From Lamellibrachia columna (taxonomy: Eukaryota > Annelida > Polychaeta > Sabellida > Siboglinidae): 64,000 bases of DNA. The position numbers were made by a program, and so were the translations under genes. Where the stretch lies: contig OY759269.1 in NCBI GenBank assembly GCA_963662155.1, forward strand, positions 62,001 to 126,000, read 5' to 3'. The first letter of the stretch is position 1; each line of letters begins with the position of its first letter. This document shows positions 21,535 through 32,374 of this stretch, in pieces. The notes under the pieces are model-generated. The model made no database searches and was not told where the DNA came from. It was given only the letters and a program-made list of their open reading frames with translations.

Positions 21535-23780
21535 GGGGTCACCGCCCATGATAACCCATCAATACAAGACAGTAAACCAAGTAATTAGTGGGTCACCGCC
21601 CACGATAGTAGATCAATACAAGACAGTAACCAAGTAATTAGTGGGTCACCGCCCACGATAGTAGATCAATGCAAAATTGTAATCACAGTTATTTAGGGGG
21701 TCACCGCCCACGATAGATCACCACAAAGTGGAATCACAGTTAGTTAAGGGGTCACCGTCCCCGATAGTAGATCAATGCAAAGTTGTAATCACAGTTATTT
21801 AGGGGGTCACCGCCCATGACCGACCACCACAAAGTGGAATCACAGTTAGTTAAGGGGTCACCGCCCCCGATAGTAGATCAACGCAAAATTGTAATCACAG
21901 TTAGTTAGAGGGTCACTGCCCACGATAGTAGATCAATGCAAAGTTGTAATCACAGTTATTTAGGGGGTCACCGCCCATGACCGACCACCACAAAGTGGAA
22001 TCACAGTTAGTTAAGGGGTCACCGCCCCCGATAGTAGATCAACGCAAAATTGAAGGGGTCACCGCCCACGGTAGTAGATCAACGCAAAATTGAAGGGGTC
22101 ACCGCCCACGGTAGTAGATCAACGCAAAATTGAAGGGGTCACCGCCCACGGTAGTAGATCAACGCAAAATTGAAGGGGTCACCGCCCACGGTAGTAGATC
22201 AACGCAAAATTGAAGGGGTCACCGCCCACGGTAGTACATCAACGCAAAATTGAAGGGGTCACCGCCCACGGTAGTAGATCAACGCAAAATTGTAAAGCAT
22301 AGTTAGTTAGGGGGACACCGCCCACAATAGTAGATCAATGCACTGTTGTAATCACAGTTAATTAGGGGGTCGCCGCCCGCGATAGAACATCTATGCAAGA
22401 ATTGCAGTCAGTTAAGTAGGGGGACACCGCCCCCGATAAAACAGCAACGCAAAAGTGCCAGAAGTTGGGGGTCACCTCCCACGATAGCAAATAAAGTGTC
22501 ATTGCAGTTGACGTTGTGTCACTGTTAATAATAGCAACACTAAATGGGATTACAGGGGTCACCGCCCACGATGGATTACCAGAAAATGGAATCGCAGTTA
22601 GTTGTGGGGTCACCTGCCCACGATAGATCAACACAAAATGGGATCACAGTTAGGTAAGGGGTCACCACCCACGATAGTGCCAGAAGTTGGGGGTCACCTC
22701 CCACGATAGCAAATAAAGTGTCATCGCAGTTGACGTTGTGTCACTGTTAATAATAGCAGCACTAAATGGGATTACACGGGTCACCGCACGCGATGGATCA
22801 CCAGAAAATGGAATCGCAGTTAGTTGTGGGGTCACCGCCCACAATAGTAGATCAAAGCGAAATTAAAATCACAGTTAGTTAGGGGACACCGCCCACGATA
22901 GCAGATTAATGCAAAATTATAATCACAGTTAGTTAGGGGACACCGCCCACGATAGTAGATAAATACAAAATTATAATCACCGTTAGTTAGGGGACACCGC
23001 CCGCGATAGCAGATTAATGCAAAATTATAATCACAGTTGGTTAGGGGTCACCGCCCCCCATAGTACGTCAATACAAGAATTGCAACGCAGTTAAGTATGG
23101 GGTCACCGCCCACGATAGTAGATCAGTGCAAAATTATAATGACAGTTAGTTAGGGGTCACCGCCCACGATAGTAGATCAGTGCAAAATTATAATGACAGT
23201 TAGTTAGGGGTCACCGCCCACGATAGTAGATCAGTGCAAAATGATAATCATAGTTAGTTAGGGGACACCGCCCACGATAGTACATCAATGCAACATTATA
23301 ATGACAGTTAGTTAGGAGACACCGCACACGATAGTACCTCAATGCAACATTATAATGACAGTTAGTTAGGAGACACCGCACACGATAGTACCTCAATGCA
23401 AAATTATAATGACAGTTAGTTAGGGGACACCGCCCACGATAGTACATCAATGCAACATTATAATGACAGTTAGTTAGGAGACACCGCCCACGATAGTACC
23501 TCAATGCAAAATTATATTGACAGTTAGTTAGGGGACACCGCCCACGATAGTACATCAATGCAACATTATAATGACAGTTAGTTAGGGGACACCGCCCACG
23601 ATAGTACATCAATGTAAGAATTGCAAACGTAATTAAGTAGGGGGTCACCGCCCACGCTAGTATGTCAATGCAAGAATTGCAACCACAGTTAATTAGGGGG
23701 TCACCAACCACGATAGTAAATAAAGTGTCATCTCAGTGAGACGTTGTGTCACTGTTAATAATAGCAACACTAAATGACAA
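21535..23780. repeat. Satellite array 1 (55-60 bp units; 40 bp subarray)
   Basis: About forty units share the core GGGGTCACCGCCCACGATAG and ATCAATGCAAAATT, ending in CACAGTTAGTTA. Six to seven near-identical 40 bp units lie at about 22035-22290. A longer-period repeat carries GCAAATAAAGTGTCAT and TGTTAATAATAGC at about 22480, 22700 and 23725. On the minus strand each core reads GGGCGGTGACCC or GGGCGGTGTCCC, a stem with a CGGTGA/T loop. At 23928-23944 the stem extends to ATGGG...CCCAT. It lies between the SGNH and gag remnants of the element. Confidence 0.95.
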
Positions 23781-24400
23781 CAATATTATGAAATCGAACA
23801 ATGAACCTGGTGAAAAAAATTTGGAATCATCTTCAATTGGAAGAACAACGGGTACAGGGACATAAACGCTACATCGTCACCACCAACATTGGGGGGAGAG
23901 CCCGCGAACGCGTCATCGTGGACTGTTATGGGATCACCGCCCATGGAGACGCATAACTGGGTGCGTGTCAATGTCAAAAATAAAAAAAATATATATATAT
24001 ATATATGGGAACCTCACCCATGGTGACATATATAAAAAGTGGAACGATATCCACGAATGACATATAAAATAACGAAGAGTCATCGTGATTACTGAGTTAT
24101 GATTGGTACTGAGGCGAATGCTGTTCAGACTGTAATAAGGCTAAAGCGTGTAATAATAACCCCTTAATTATGAATACCTTACCAGCAATTAGCGCTCGAC
24201 AATGAAACGTATCTTGAATGTGGCTAAATTTGCATGTTAATTAAAGTAACCGGGGGGGGGGGGCAGGGATTACCTGGTGCACAGGATATCAGTGATTTAA
24301 CAAAAGTCGATAATTGTTAAGTTAAATACCCGAACTAGTGAGGGTGAAACGGAAAACAACTTGGTCTGAGTTCCGCGGGGTTAGCGAATAGTGTGATGAC
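23781..24400. other. Non-coding part of the DIRS-like element
   Basis: No gene. It contains an (AT)n run at about 23985-24006, a stem ATGGG...CCCAT at 24005-24021, and a G run of 11-12 bases at about 24250. Confidence 0.5.
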
Positions 24401-24995
24401 TTAGGCGCCAGTCAGCTGTTGGACAATCCGACTAACTGCTCTGAAAATTGCCCCCCGAATGCTGCGGAAAAGTCGGAAATTTCCTATATCGGATAAATGC
24501 ACGCCATATTGGCGGAAAACCTTCGCCGGGCTGTTCCAAAGGTATTTATGGCCCCTCACATGCTGACTGTAACGCAGTATTAGCGGAAGCAACGCGAGTC
24601 GCACCCGTATCATAATCGAAATGGCGCCATTTCTTGCGGCGCTCGATTTGGCAAAGACATACCTGACGGACACCTAAAGCTAACAATTCATCGCCTAATC
24701 TACCTAGTTGCGACCCCACTGTTTCTGGAGGTGGGGGAAACTCCCCATCTAGAGCGTTGCCCCCAAGGAGGGTAATGTCAATGTCGGGGACGCGGGCAGA
24801 AATCCGGGTCATGGTCGCCGGTTCTCGGAAAGTTCTAATGGACGCTCCCCTTCGACCCATAAAACGAACTGTGCACGTAAGACCTAGTCTTTCGAAGTCG
24901 TCAAGTAGACCCGCGGATTCTATGAAAGCGCCCAACCAATACGCATGGCTATGCCCAAGCACAAGTACATCTAGATCCGACTTCGCCGCCGACAT
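24401..24995 (-). pseudogene. SGNH/GDSL-type hydrolase remnant
   Basis: Starts MSAAKSDLDVLVLGHSHAYW. GHS carries the block I serine. A later ITLLGGNALDGEF gives the GxN block. The frame shifts near 24580 and the C-terminal part reads NSPAKVFRQYGVHLSDIGNF, then RLFRSIRGAIFRAV. The block V D-x-x-H motif reads Y-G-V-H, so the catalytic Asp is lost while the His remains. SGNH domains are known in some Ngaro-type and CR1-type retroelements. Here the domain lies upstream of the satellite and gag in the element's own orientation. The frameshift plus the lost Asp argue against activity. Confidence 0.7.
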
Positions 24996-25245
24996 ATTGA
25001 ATGGCCGATTGCGGGAAGTTTAAACATAAAACGAAACAAGAACAAATTAACCACGAGGCAACCGACGAAGTAATAACAAATGAAACGATACTCAGCTGAA
25101 ACGAGTGTTGAGGCGATCTTCCTCCTGCAAGTCAGTAGACGCAGATCGAAGTGTGGACTCTCAAAACGTATTTGAAAACGGTTGGTAAAAAAAAAAAAAT
25201 ATTTCGAGAGACAAATTTTAGTCACAACTTCGCAATGCAGAGACT

Positions 25246-25692
25246 GAAGGAGTTGAAAATTGCATTGGTGGCCATGTTAACGTTTTGTTAGATTATAAGA
25301 AAACGTGACCACTAAAAATTCTGAAACGTTTTCACAGCAACTGTCATCATCTCATTGACATGCTGACCAAGTTTTATCAAAATCACATACCTCCAGCTCT
25401 TTAAAAACGCCCCGACGTGCGATGCCCATCAATTTGGACAAAAATAGCCTTGTATTCATGCGCCCACGTGGCCCATAGCAGAAAAATTCCCATAAATCCC
25501 TCCGCGTTTTAAACTCTCAAAAAAATGCACCATTTCACAGCCAATAGCTTCTACAAACAAACCTGTGAATATGCCTGCTCAATTGCACTTATGTCACATC
25601 GTATGAATTCTTTAAATTCACATATCGCAATTTAATACGCCCTACATTCGTGTGAAACAATAAACAGGAAGGTCAACTGTGGTCTTACCCCT
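25246..25692. repeat. Dispersed repeat, copy inside the DIRS-like element
   Basis: Aligns with 31146-31530 over most of its length. Shared blocks are GAATTGCATTGGTGGCCATG-type, ACGTACCTCCAGCTCTT, CACAGCCAATAGCTTCTA and GGTCAACTGTGGTCTTACCC. Copy 2 has internal deletions. The shared part ends at CTTACCCCT in both, so this is a defined unit of unknown class. Confidence 0.85.
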
Positions 25693-25895
25693 GAAACAGG
25701 AGCGAAAGATTCAAGCTACTGGCTCCGGTTTGGACTGGTTTCCGCCAAGCCGTGATTGGCTGGCTAGCGCGGAGTAATACAATTTATTTGGCCAAATAGT
25801 TCCGGTGTAGTCTCGGACACCCAGGGCAAGTTTAACGACGACCTGTCTTGGTTATCTCATAAAAATTGTTATGCACCTGGTGAGTTGCATAAATT

Positions 25896-27070
25896 CATAT
25901 CTTCAACCTTAGAATCCTTTGCGAGAAACACCTTCAACATCAGCAAAGCCTGTATCATGTCTTCATAGATTTCAAGAAGGCCTTTGATAAAGTATGGCAT
26001 GCGGCCTGATGGGCAATCATGAAGAAGTACAACATTGGCTCCAAGCTTGTCCGAACCATTGAACACCTATATGACAATGCCACCAGTGCAGTAATCTTCA
26101 ACAGCAGCATAGAATACTGGTTTCGAACAACAGTCGGAGTTCGACAAGGATGCCTACTATCACCAACGCTCTTCAAAATTTTTTTGGAAAGGATCGTGAC
26201 TAATGCTTTAGAAAACCATCAAGGCACGGTCAGCATTGGAGGCAGGACAATCAACAATCTTCGTTTTGCTGACGACATCGACGGCTTAGCAGGAGATGAA
26301 CAAGAACTAGTCAATTTGGTGGAGCGCCTCGAGAAAACATCTACATCATACGGCATGGAGATCAGTGCCGAAAAGACCAAACTGATGAAGAACAACACAC
26401 AAGGCATCAGCACAGAGGTCTAAGTTAATGAACAGAGACTTGAGACAGTAACAAGCTTCAGGTACTTGGAATTAATTATCACAGATGAGGGTTCCAAACC
26501 GGAGATACTTGTTAGGATTGCACAAACAACAGCAGCACTAACAAGGTTGCAACCCTTATGGAACGACAGAAACATCACTGTCAGTTCGAAAATAAGGCTG
26601 ATGCGCTCCCTTGTCATGTCCATCTTTCTGTACGCTTCTTAAACATGGACACTCTCAGCAGATCTACAGAAAATGATAAAAGCCATAGAAATGAGATGCT
26701 TTCGGAAGATCTTGCGCATATCATACAAAGACCATGTTACTAACGAAGCTGCCCGCAACAAAATCAAACAAGCCATCGGACCATATGACGACCTTCTTAC
26801 AACAGTTAAGAAGCGTAAACTGAAGTGGTACGGTCATGTATCATGATCATCTGGCCTTGCAAAGACTCTCTTGCAAGGTACTGTAAGAGAGGGGTGGGGA
26901 CGAAGAGGTAGACAGAAGCAGAAGTGGGAAGATAACATCAAAGAGTGGACAGGAATGGAGTTCGCTGACTCCCAGAGGGCTGTCGAGAACAGGGAAACGT
27001 GGAGAGAGCTGGTTAGAAAGTCATCAATGCTGCCCCAACGATCCTTACGGCTTATGGGAAAAGACAAGAA
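25896..27070 (+). mobile_element. LINE ORF2, second half
   Basis: Continues the ORF broken at 19399: IFNLRILCEKHLQ, VFIDFKKAFDKVWHAA, a TGA in place of a Leu/Trp-type codon, VGVRQGCLLSPTLFKIFLER and LRFADDIDGLAGDEQELVN. The FADD catalytic pair is kept. After a TAA near 26421 the thumb and C-terminus follow (RIAQTTAALTRL, RCFRKILRISYKDHVTNEAA, GRRGRQKQKWEDNIKEWTGM). Three or more stops make it inactive. The exact collinearity with the first half dates the 6.5 kb insertion after the LINE. Confidence 0.9.
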
Positions 27071-30000
27071 GAGATGCAGGCCTATGGTACGTTATGATAG
27101 TATCTTCATAAATTGTTATTGAGAATCTTTTATGCATTTTTCACACTAAATTAATATGTCTCTATCTTTCTCTCTCTTCTGGGAAGAATTTGATAGCATG
27201 GCCCATATTTGGAATACCCAGGTTATCAAACCATTGCAAAAGCAAGGGTCTCCAATTGGAAAGCCAATAGTTATGTATCACCTATCGCATATTTAGGGTT
27301 TTCAGAACGAACTCAGGGAAGTTAACCAGCAACGTATGGCCACCTGCTAATAATAGTAAAAATATCTATAGCGCCTGTGTCCTCCGGAAGCTGAGCTCAG
27401 AGGCGCAAACTACCAGAATAATTAAGCATTATCACGAATAGGGACGAACAAAGATCATCATCTCGTGCTACGACTGGTTGTGATGAGAGCACAGTAATTG
27501 GTTAATGGATGAGATGGGGGTCTCAAAAAGGCATAACATAGCTTACTTTATGGATAGCGTGTAACTATAACGTCTGAGCACGGACGTCATTGTAAAACGC
27601 TACGTAACGTTCGCACGTGGACGTCATGGTACAACGTTCTGAAACGTCCACGCATGGACGTCAGTGTAAAGAGATGACGTCAAATAAACGAAGACAACTT
27701 TTATATTAATATGAAGAACATCATATAACCTTATAACCTTTCCAGTGAACAAGCGTTAATTATGGCGTTTTCAATATCTCACAAAATATAGGGAGGCCAA
27801 AGTGGGCAAGCTTTGTCACCCATTAGTTTACCATACTACCGTGTGGTGGAGCAACATGTGACAATGGCAAAAACGAAATGTTTAAGCCAAGAGAGGTCAT
27901 GGCCGAATGTCCCCTTAAATATGCGAATTTAGGAACTTGGGCCCAGTAAATTGAACGTTTAGAGTTTTGGAATTTCGACTTATTAATCGAACTTTTGATA
28001 TATTTTTTTCTTTCTACACATGGCAGCAATATGCTTCCGTGTATAAAACATTGAACTTCTGAGATAAGCTTAGTTGATCAGGTTTGTATTCTTTTCAGCT
28101 TGTCAATGTTCTTATAAATTTTCCTTTATGTTTGTGTTCAGCAGTCTTATGAAAACATTATCTTCAAAATGTCAGTAACTATGGCAGCATCTATAGTGAC
28201 TTAGTTAAGCTAGTCAACTCGCCTGGGGCTGTGGGTTTGTCATTTGAAACACTTTCAGAAGTGTGTGATTCAAATGCTTAATTAAAAGTCATGACATCAT
28301 CATCTTCCAAAGATAGTTTTGTACCAGGATAACCCAAGGCTGCCACCTTCTCCGTGTGGCTGTCGGAACAAGTTTGTTCTTGGCGACCTCAAGTTTGAAA
28401 GCTTTATTTCCACGAGCCATTTCTTTAGCAAAGATGGCTGAGTACGGAACTTAAACGAAATGCATTTTACTCTATGTTTGACTAACGTTTGCATCACAAA
28501 GTAGAACATTCATTAACTAAGTTATCTTTAACGACTTTGATTCATTCCTATGATATGGCAAACTTCTTGTTTCTTTGACTTATATAATCCTAACGTTATC
28601 ACCATTTTAATTAGGAAATTCAGGTGTAGAATTGGTAACTTGATATGTGCACATCATAAGTGCAGCCAATAACTGCAATTTAAGTAATACTTAGAAACAT
28701 TGTACATTAATGATTTTTATTATAATTAAATGGTACAGTACAAAATAATAATTCATGATAGTAAATAGGTTTAATTTTAAAACACAATACATGGAATAAT
28801 AATAATCGTAATAAAGCAATAAAGCGATATTCACATTACATTTACATTGTCACGATCATAGAATGTAGTTTACAGCAACAAATAAATACATTTTGTGACC
28901 GTGAGGCAACATGTGTAAGTCAGTCTTGCTCAGCGCCATCAAATTAAAACATTCGTAGTTCGATAGCGTAACAAGTTAATCCCTTTGTGAGTGTAACTAA
29001 TTCACACGTTGACAGTGTTAAATGACGTTACCTAGCGTTACTATAGGCAACAAGATAATTCGGCATTTGCGAATCAAAGTTTGTGCTCTTCTTTCTTACC
29101 AATCCCACTGCGAGAGAGACGATGAAAGTTTTAGTTACGCTACCTTAACGCAATACATTAGGCGACGGCCTGCAGACCACAAATAGACAACCTCGGGCAT
29201 TATGCAAGCACGTGCAAGCGGAGACCTAGAAGCACAGGTCTAGCTTAGTGTGGATTTGACGAATTTTCATATTTTGGTCTTTCACCAGAATGTGTCCGCT
29301 GTATAACCAGCAGTCAGAATTTTTCACCGGCTTTCTTTACCTTTCTCAGTCAGTATAACAGCTCCGAGCTTAGCTTGGTTAAATCTTAATTTTAAAAAAT
29401 ACGATTTGAAACCAAAGTTGCACTGTTTGCTGCCACCAAGCACTGATTGACCAGCCGTACGGTATCGTATTGCAAGAACCGGTCATGTAAACACCCCTAC
29501 AATTAATACCAGTTAGTTTGGCCAATTTGTCACTATGATTGTGTCGTTCGAATTACGGTTGAGTCCACTTTGACTGACCTATGCTGTGGCCAATCAGCGA
29601 ACGCCACAGCCGACAGCTGGTGTAACCGTCATGACCTTTCATCAAAGCATAATTCGGGATTGGCGCTAGTCAGTGGGTCGCACACGCAGTGTCACCCGAC
29701 CGATTGGAGCACAAATCGATCATGTAAGCCAGCCTTTACTTCAGACACTGATCTACCATTCGCACACACAAGGAACTAACAATATTCAGTTATTGCTATT
29801 TCCCTTGTTGATTTAACGTCATATCACACATTCGCACAATATTGATAATTTAACAGACATGGACTATGTCATTGATACATAAATTAGTCTGGAGGAAGTT
29901 CATTGTTTGAACACAGCATGAGTCATGCTCTGTATTCAGTGGTCACTTTCATCTTTTAGGTTCACTTTGAACATGTATATATGTATGTATGTATGTATGC

Positions 30001-30480
30001 ATTTAGTTGATTTTGCACATGTGATAGGTGTGAAAAAATCTTTGTGGGTTTTATTTCTGTGTACTGTTATTAGCCCAGAGAGGATTTGACATTGTTCAAA
30101 GGTTAAATGGTTGCCTGTAATTACTACCAAGGTGACACTGACCTCCAGGGATGTCCTCTGTAAATGCTGTTATCATGAAGATGTTTGTATATACCAGCAT
30201 ATTTATGAGGGATACCATTTTAATTGTTCTACGTGAACAATGTGGTATATCAAATGAGCAATTTTGGTTTGTTATTATCATAAAGCAAATTTTATACTCG
30301 AGAATGTTTGTTAATGGGATACATGTAAAAATCTGCATGTGCATTCATTTCTTAGAAGTCGTGCAGGATATAAACAATTGGTTCAAAACCAGAAACCTAT
30401 TAGTGGAAAACGTTGATGTATGGTGTTACCAATGTTGTAAATAAAGCATTGGTATGATCAATGTTCTTCAGTAATGCATA
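27070..30480. other. Gene-free stretch
   Basis: No exon or mobile element recognised apart from the CRE-like cluster at 27570-27682 and a short (ATGT)n run at 29980-30000. Confidence 0.45.
27570..27682. promoter_or_regulatory. Cluster of GGACGTCA sites and a perfect CRE
   Basis: Three GGACGTCA motifs at about 27582, 27619 and 27656 are spaced 37 bp apart inside imperfect repeats. A palindromic TGACGTCA follows at 27675-27682. TGACGTCA is the consensus binding site of CREB/ATF bZIP factors. The even spacing may reflect a short tandem duplication, not selection. No promoter or exon is evident nearby. Confidence 0.4.
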
Positions 30481-30704
30481 AAATTGCTATTATTTCAAGG
30501 CCGTCCTCACGGGATTCATGACATTTTCAGCTGGTAAACCTCCTGTATGGGAACGTCTGAAAAACTTGGGTTAAATGCATGACTGATTTGATGAGGTTTT
30601 GTGGCTGATAGTTTCGAAACAGCAGTAAGAGGATTCGAACCTGGGTTCTCGATTTCTCAATCGAGAGAGAGCCCAACATTCTAACCACTATGCTACCATG
30701 CCCC
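30480..30704 (-). mobile_element. tRNA-derived SINE
   Basis: On the minus strand the head starts GGGGCATGGTAGCATAGTGG, an A-box-like sequence. GGTTCGAATCC at 30641-30631 is a perfect B box. Between them the anticodon arm is replaced by a TCTCGATT/AATCGAGA hairpin, so it is not a working tRNA. A body containing CGTGAGGACGGCCTTGAAA-type sequence follows. The two internal pol III boxes and a non-tRNA tail define a SINE. Confidence 0.75.
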
Positions 30705-31145
30705 ACGTTTCATTAATCACACTATGAGGCAACTAGGAGGCTACATTATTCTCTAGAGACCAGTTCATTAACCACATGGGGCTGTTAGGTTCAGCACATA
30801 ATCTTCCTTGTTGCTAGGATTGTAAATTTTATGATGACTTAGAAACTAATAAAGAGTATATCTGACAGAGTTTCCTTACAGTGGTCCATGCTTAATTTGG
30901 CCATAAGCTTACCGCTTACAAACTCTTGAGTGCCGAACAAGCGTCCCTATACGCGTATTAATTTTTATGAAAAATACCACCCTATACGTACATTATTTGG
31001 CACTATACTATTATTAAATTTAAACATTCTCCGAGAATTGTGGCAAATTATGCAGGGTATAATTTTTAAGAGAGCAATCACTCTCACTCCCTATTGCTAG
31101 CGCTAATCAATCATCAACGCTGCGGTTTAGGAGTCAGACCACAGT
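30705..31145. other. Gene-free stretch
   Basis: Nothing recognised between the SINE and the dispersed repeat. Confidence 0.5.
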
Positions 31146-31530
31146 TGGGAATTGCATTGGTGGCCATGTTAACGTTTTGTCGGATTATAAGAAAACCTGA
31201 CCATCAAAAATTCTGAAATAAATATGCAGCAACAGCCCTCATCTCGTTGACATGCTCACCAACTTTTATCAAAATCACGTACCTCCAGCTCTTTTAAAAT
31301 GTGCGATGCCCGTCAATATTTACAAAAATTCCCACAAATCCCTCCGCCAGTTAAACTCTCCAAAAAATGCACTATTTCACAGCCAATAGCTTCTATAAAC
31401 AAACCTGTGAATATTCATGCTCAAAGGAAATCATGTCACATAATATGAATTTATTAAGTTCACAATTTCACGTGCCCTACATTCGTGTGAAACAGTAAAC
31501 AGGAAGGTCAACTGTGGTCTTACCCCTATT
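31146..31530. repeat. Dispersed repeat, second copy
   Basis: Counterpart of 25246-25692 in the same orientation, with several internal deletions and ending at the same CTTACCCCT. It lies outside any DIRS-like element, so the repeat moves independently or marks a lost element. Confidence 0.85.
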
Positions 31531-32360
31531 AAATAAAAATGGTAATTGTGCAGACAAAAATTGAATTTAGCCTGTTGATAAAGGTAAATGAAAATCATGC
31601 ATTCATGCACAAAATCTATGTCCTACCTAGTTGTTGGAGTTGCTTACATACACAAGGAACCACCACCTGTGGTGGGCAGAACACACATATATGAGCTACT
31701 TCAGCTTGAGACAGTCTGTATTCTAGTACGATACTCGAATACACTCACTTTTTCAGCTCACTCGAATGAACTTGTAACATAATTTTTGGAATAGTCCAGC
31801 ATGTGTTATGTAATCAAATTCTATATAGCCAGTTGTTATTGCATACTGAAAATTATAATAGTTTTTTTTACCTGGTGCCACAATACACCTATGTAAACAG
31901 ACCCAAATATCACCTTTGAGTGTGGATTACTGAAAAGCCAGACACCTCAACTTGTCGAATTGCACAACATTACATAACCTACTTAGTGGAGTCCTTAGAA
32001 ACAACTCACCTTCCCTGTGGAACAGTTAGGTCATATCACTAGGCCATATCAGATAACAGCTGGGCCTGTCCAGGATTTTCTCAACTCCCAATAGATGTGT
32101 GCTCTTCACATGGACTTGAGTAAAGGTGACTGTGTCTAATTAACTGAAATAAACAAAAGTTGACTGCTAAGTAATTATATTATAATGTGACTTGTTCTGC
32201 TTTGATGTAACTTATCAGAGGGAGGCTGCACTAGTTTGAAGATGTCCCCCCCTAATATACTGGTCTCCTGTCACTGTCATCTGGGTTCTCAGGCGGATTA
32301 GACGTCTTTGCATTCAGATAACGGTTTTGTCACTTTCATTAGTAATTTTACTTGAATTTA
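31531..32360. other. Gene-free stretch
   Basis: No coding evidence. It forms the 5' flank of the transposase-like pseudogene. Confidence 0.5.
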
Positions 32361-32374
32361 CCTGGGATTTTACA

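Larger units (their letters stand above)
19400..25895 (-). mobile_element. DIRS/Ngaro-like retroelement, decayed and internally deleted
   Basis: A 6.5 kb insert splits a LINE between two adjacent codons. The insert begins TTATGCAA and ends TTGCATAA, and a CAT trinucleotide flanks both sides. In minus orientation it holds an SGNH hydrolase remnant (24995-24401), a 2.2 kb satellite (23780-21535), a gag-like region with zinc knuckles (21449-20203) and a truncated RT palm (20001-19771). RNase H, the tyrosine recombinase and the rest of RT are missing. The 3' end (minus strand CGGACTTGTGTTG...TTGCATAAATG) matches the end of the direct repeats at 48107-48435 and 49169-49497. The 5' end (GAATTTATG...GAGATAAC) matches the start of the segment at 48436. 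Those matches and the RT type are the basis for the class. Confidence 0.75.

Noticed and set aside
21535..23780. Regular repeats resembling a CRISPR array
   Set aside because: There are no unique spacers of constant length. Units are continuous diverged tandem repeats in an animal genome.
24250..24262. G-quadruplex-like G run
   Set aside because: A single run of about 11-12 G without other G tracts.
30615..30704. Functional tRNA gene on the minus strand
   Set aside because: A and B boxes are present, but the anticodon arm is replaced by an unrelated hairpin and the acceptor stem does not close.
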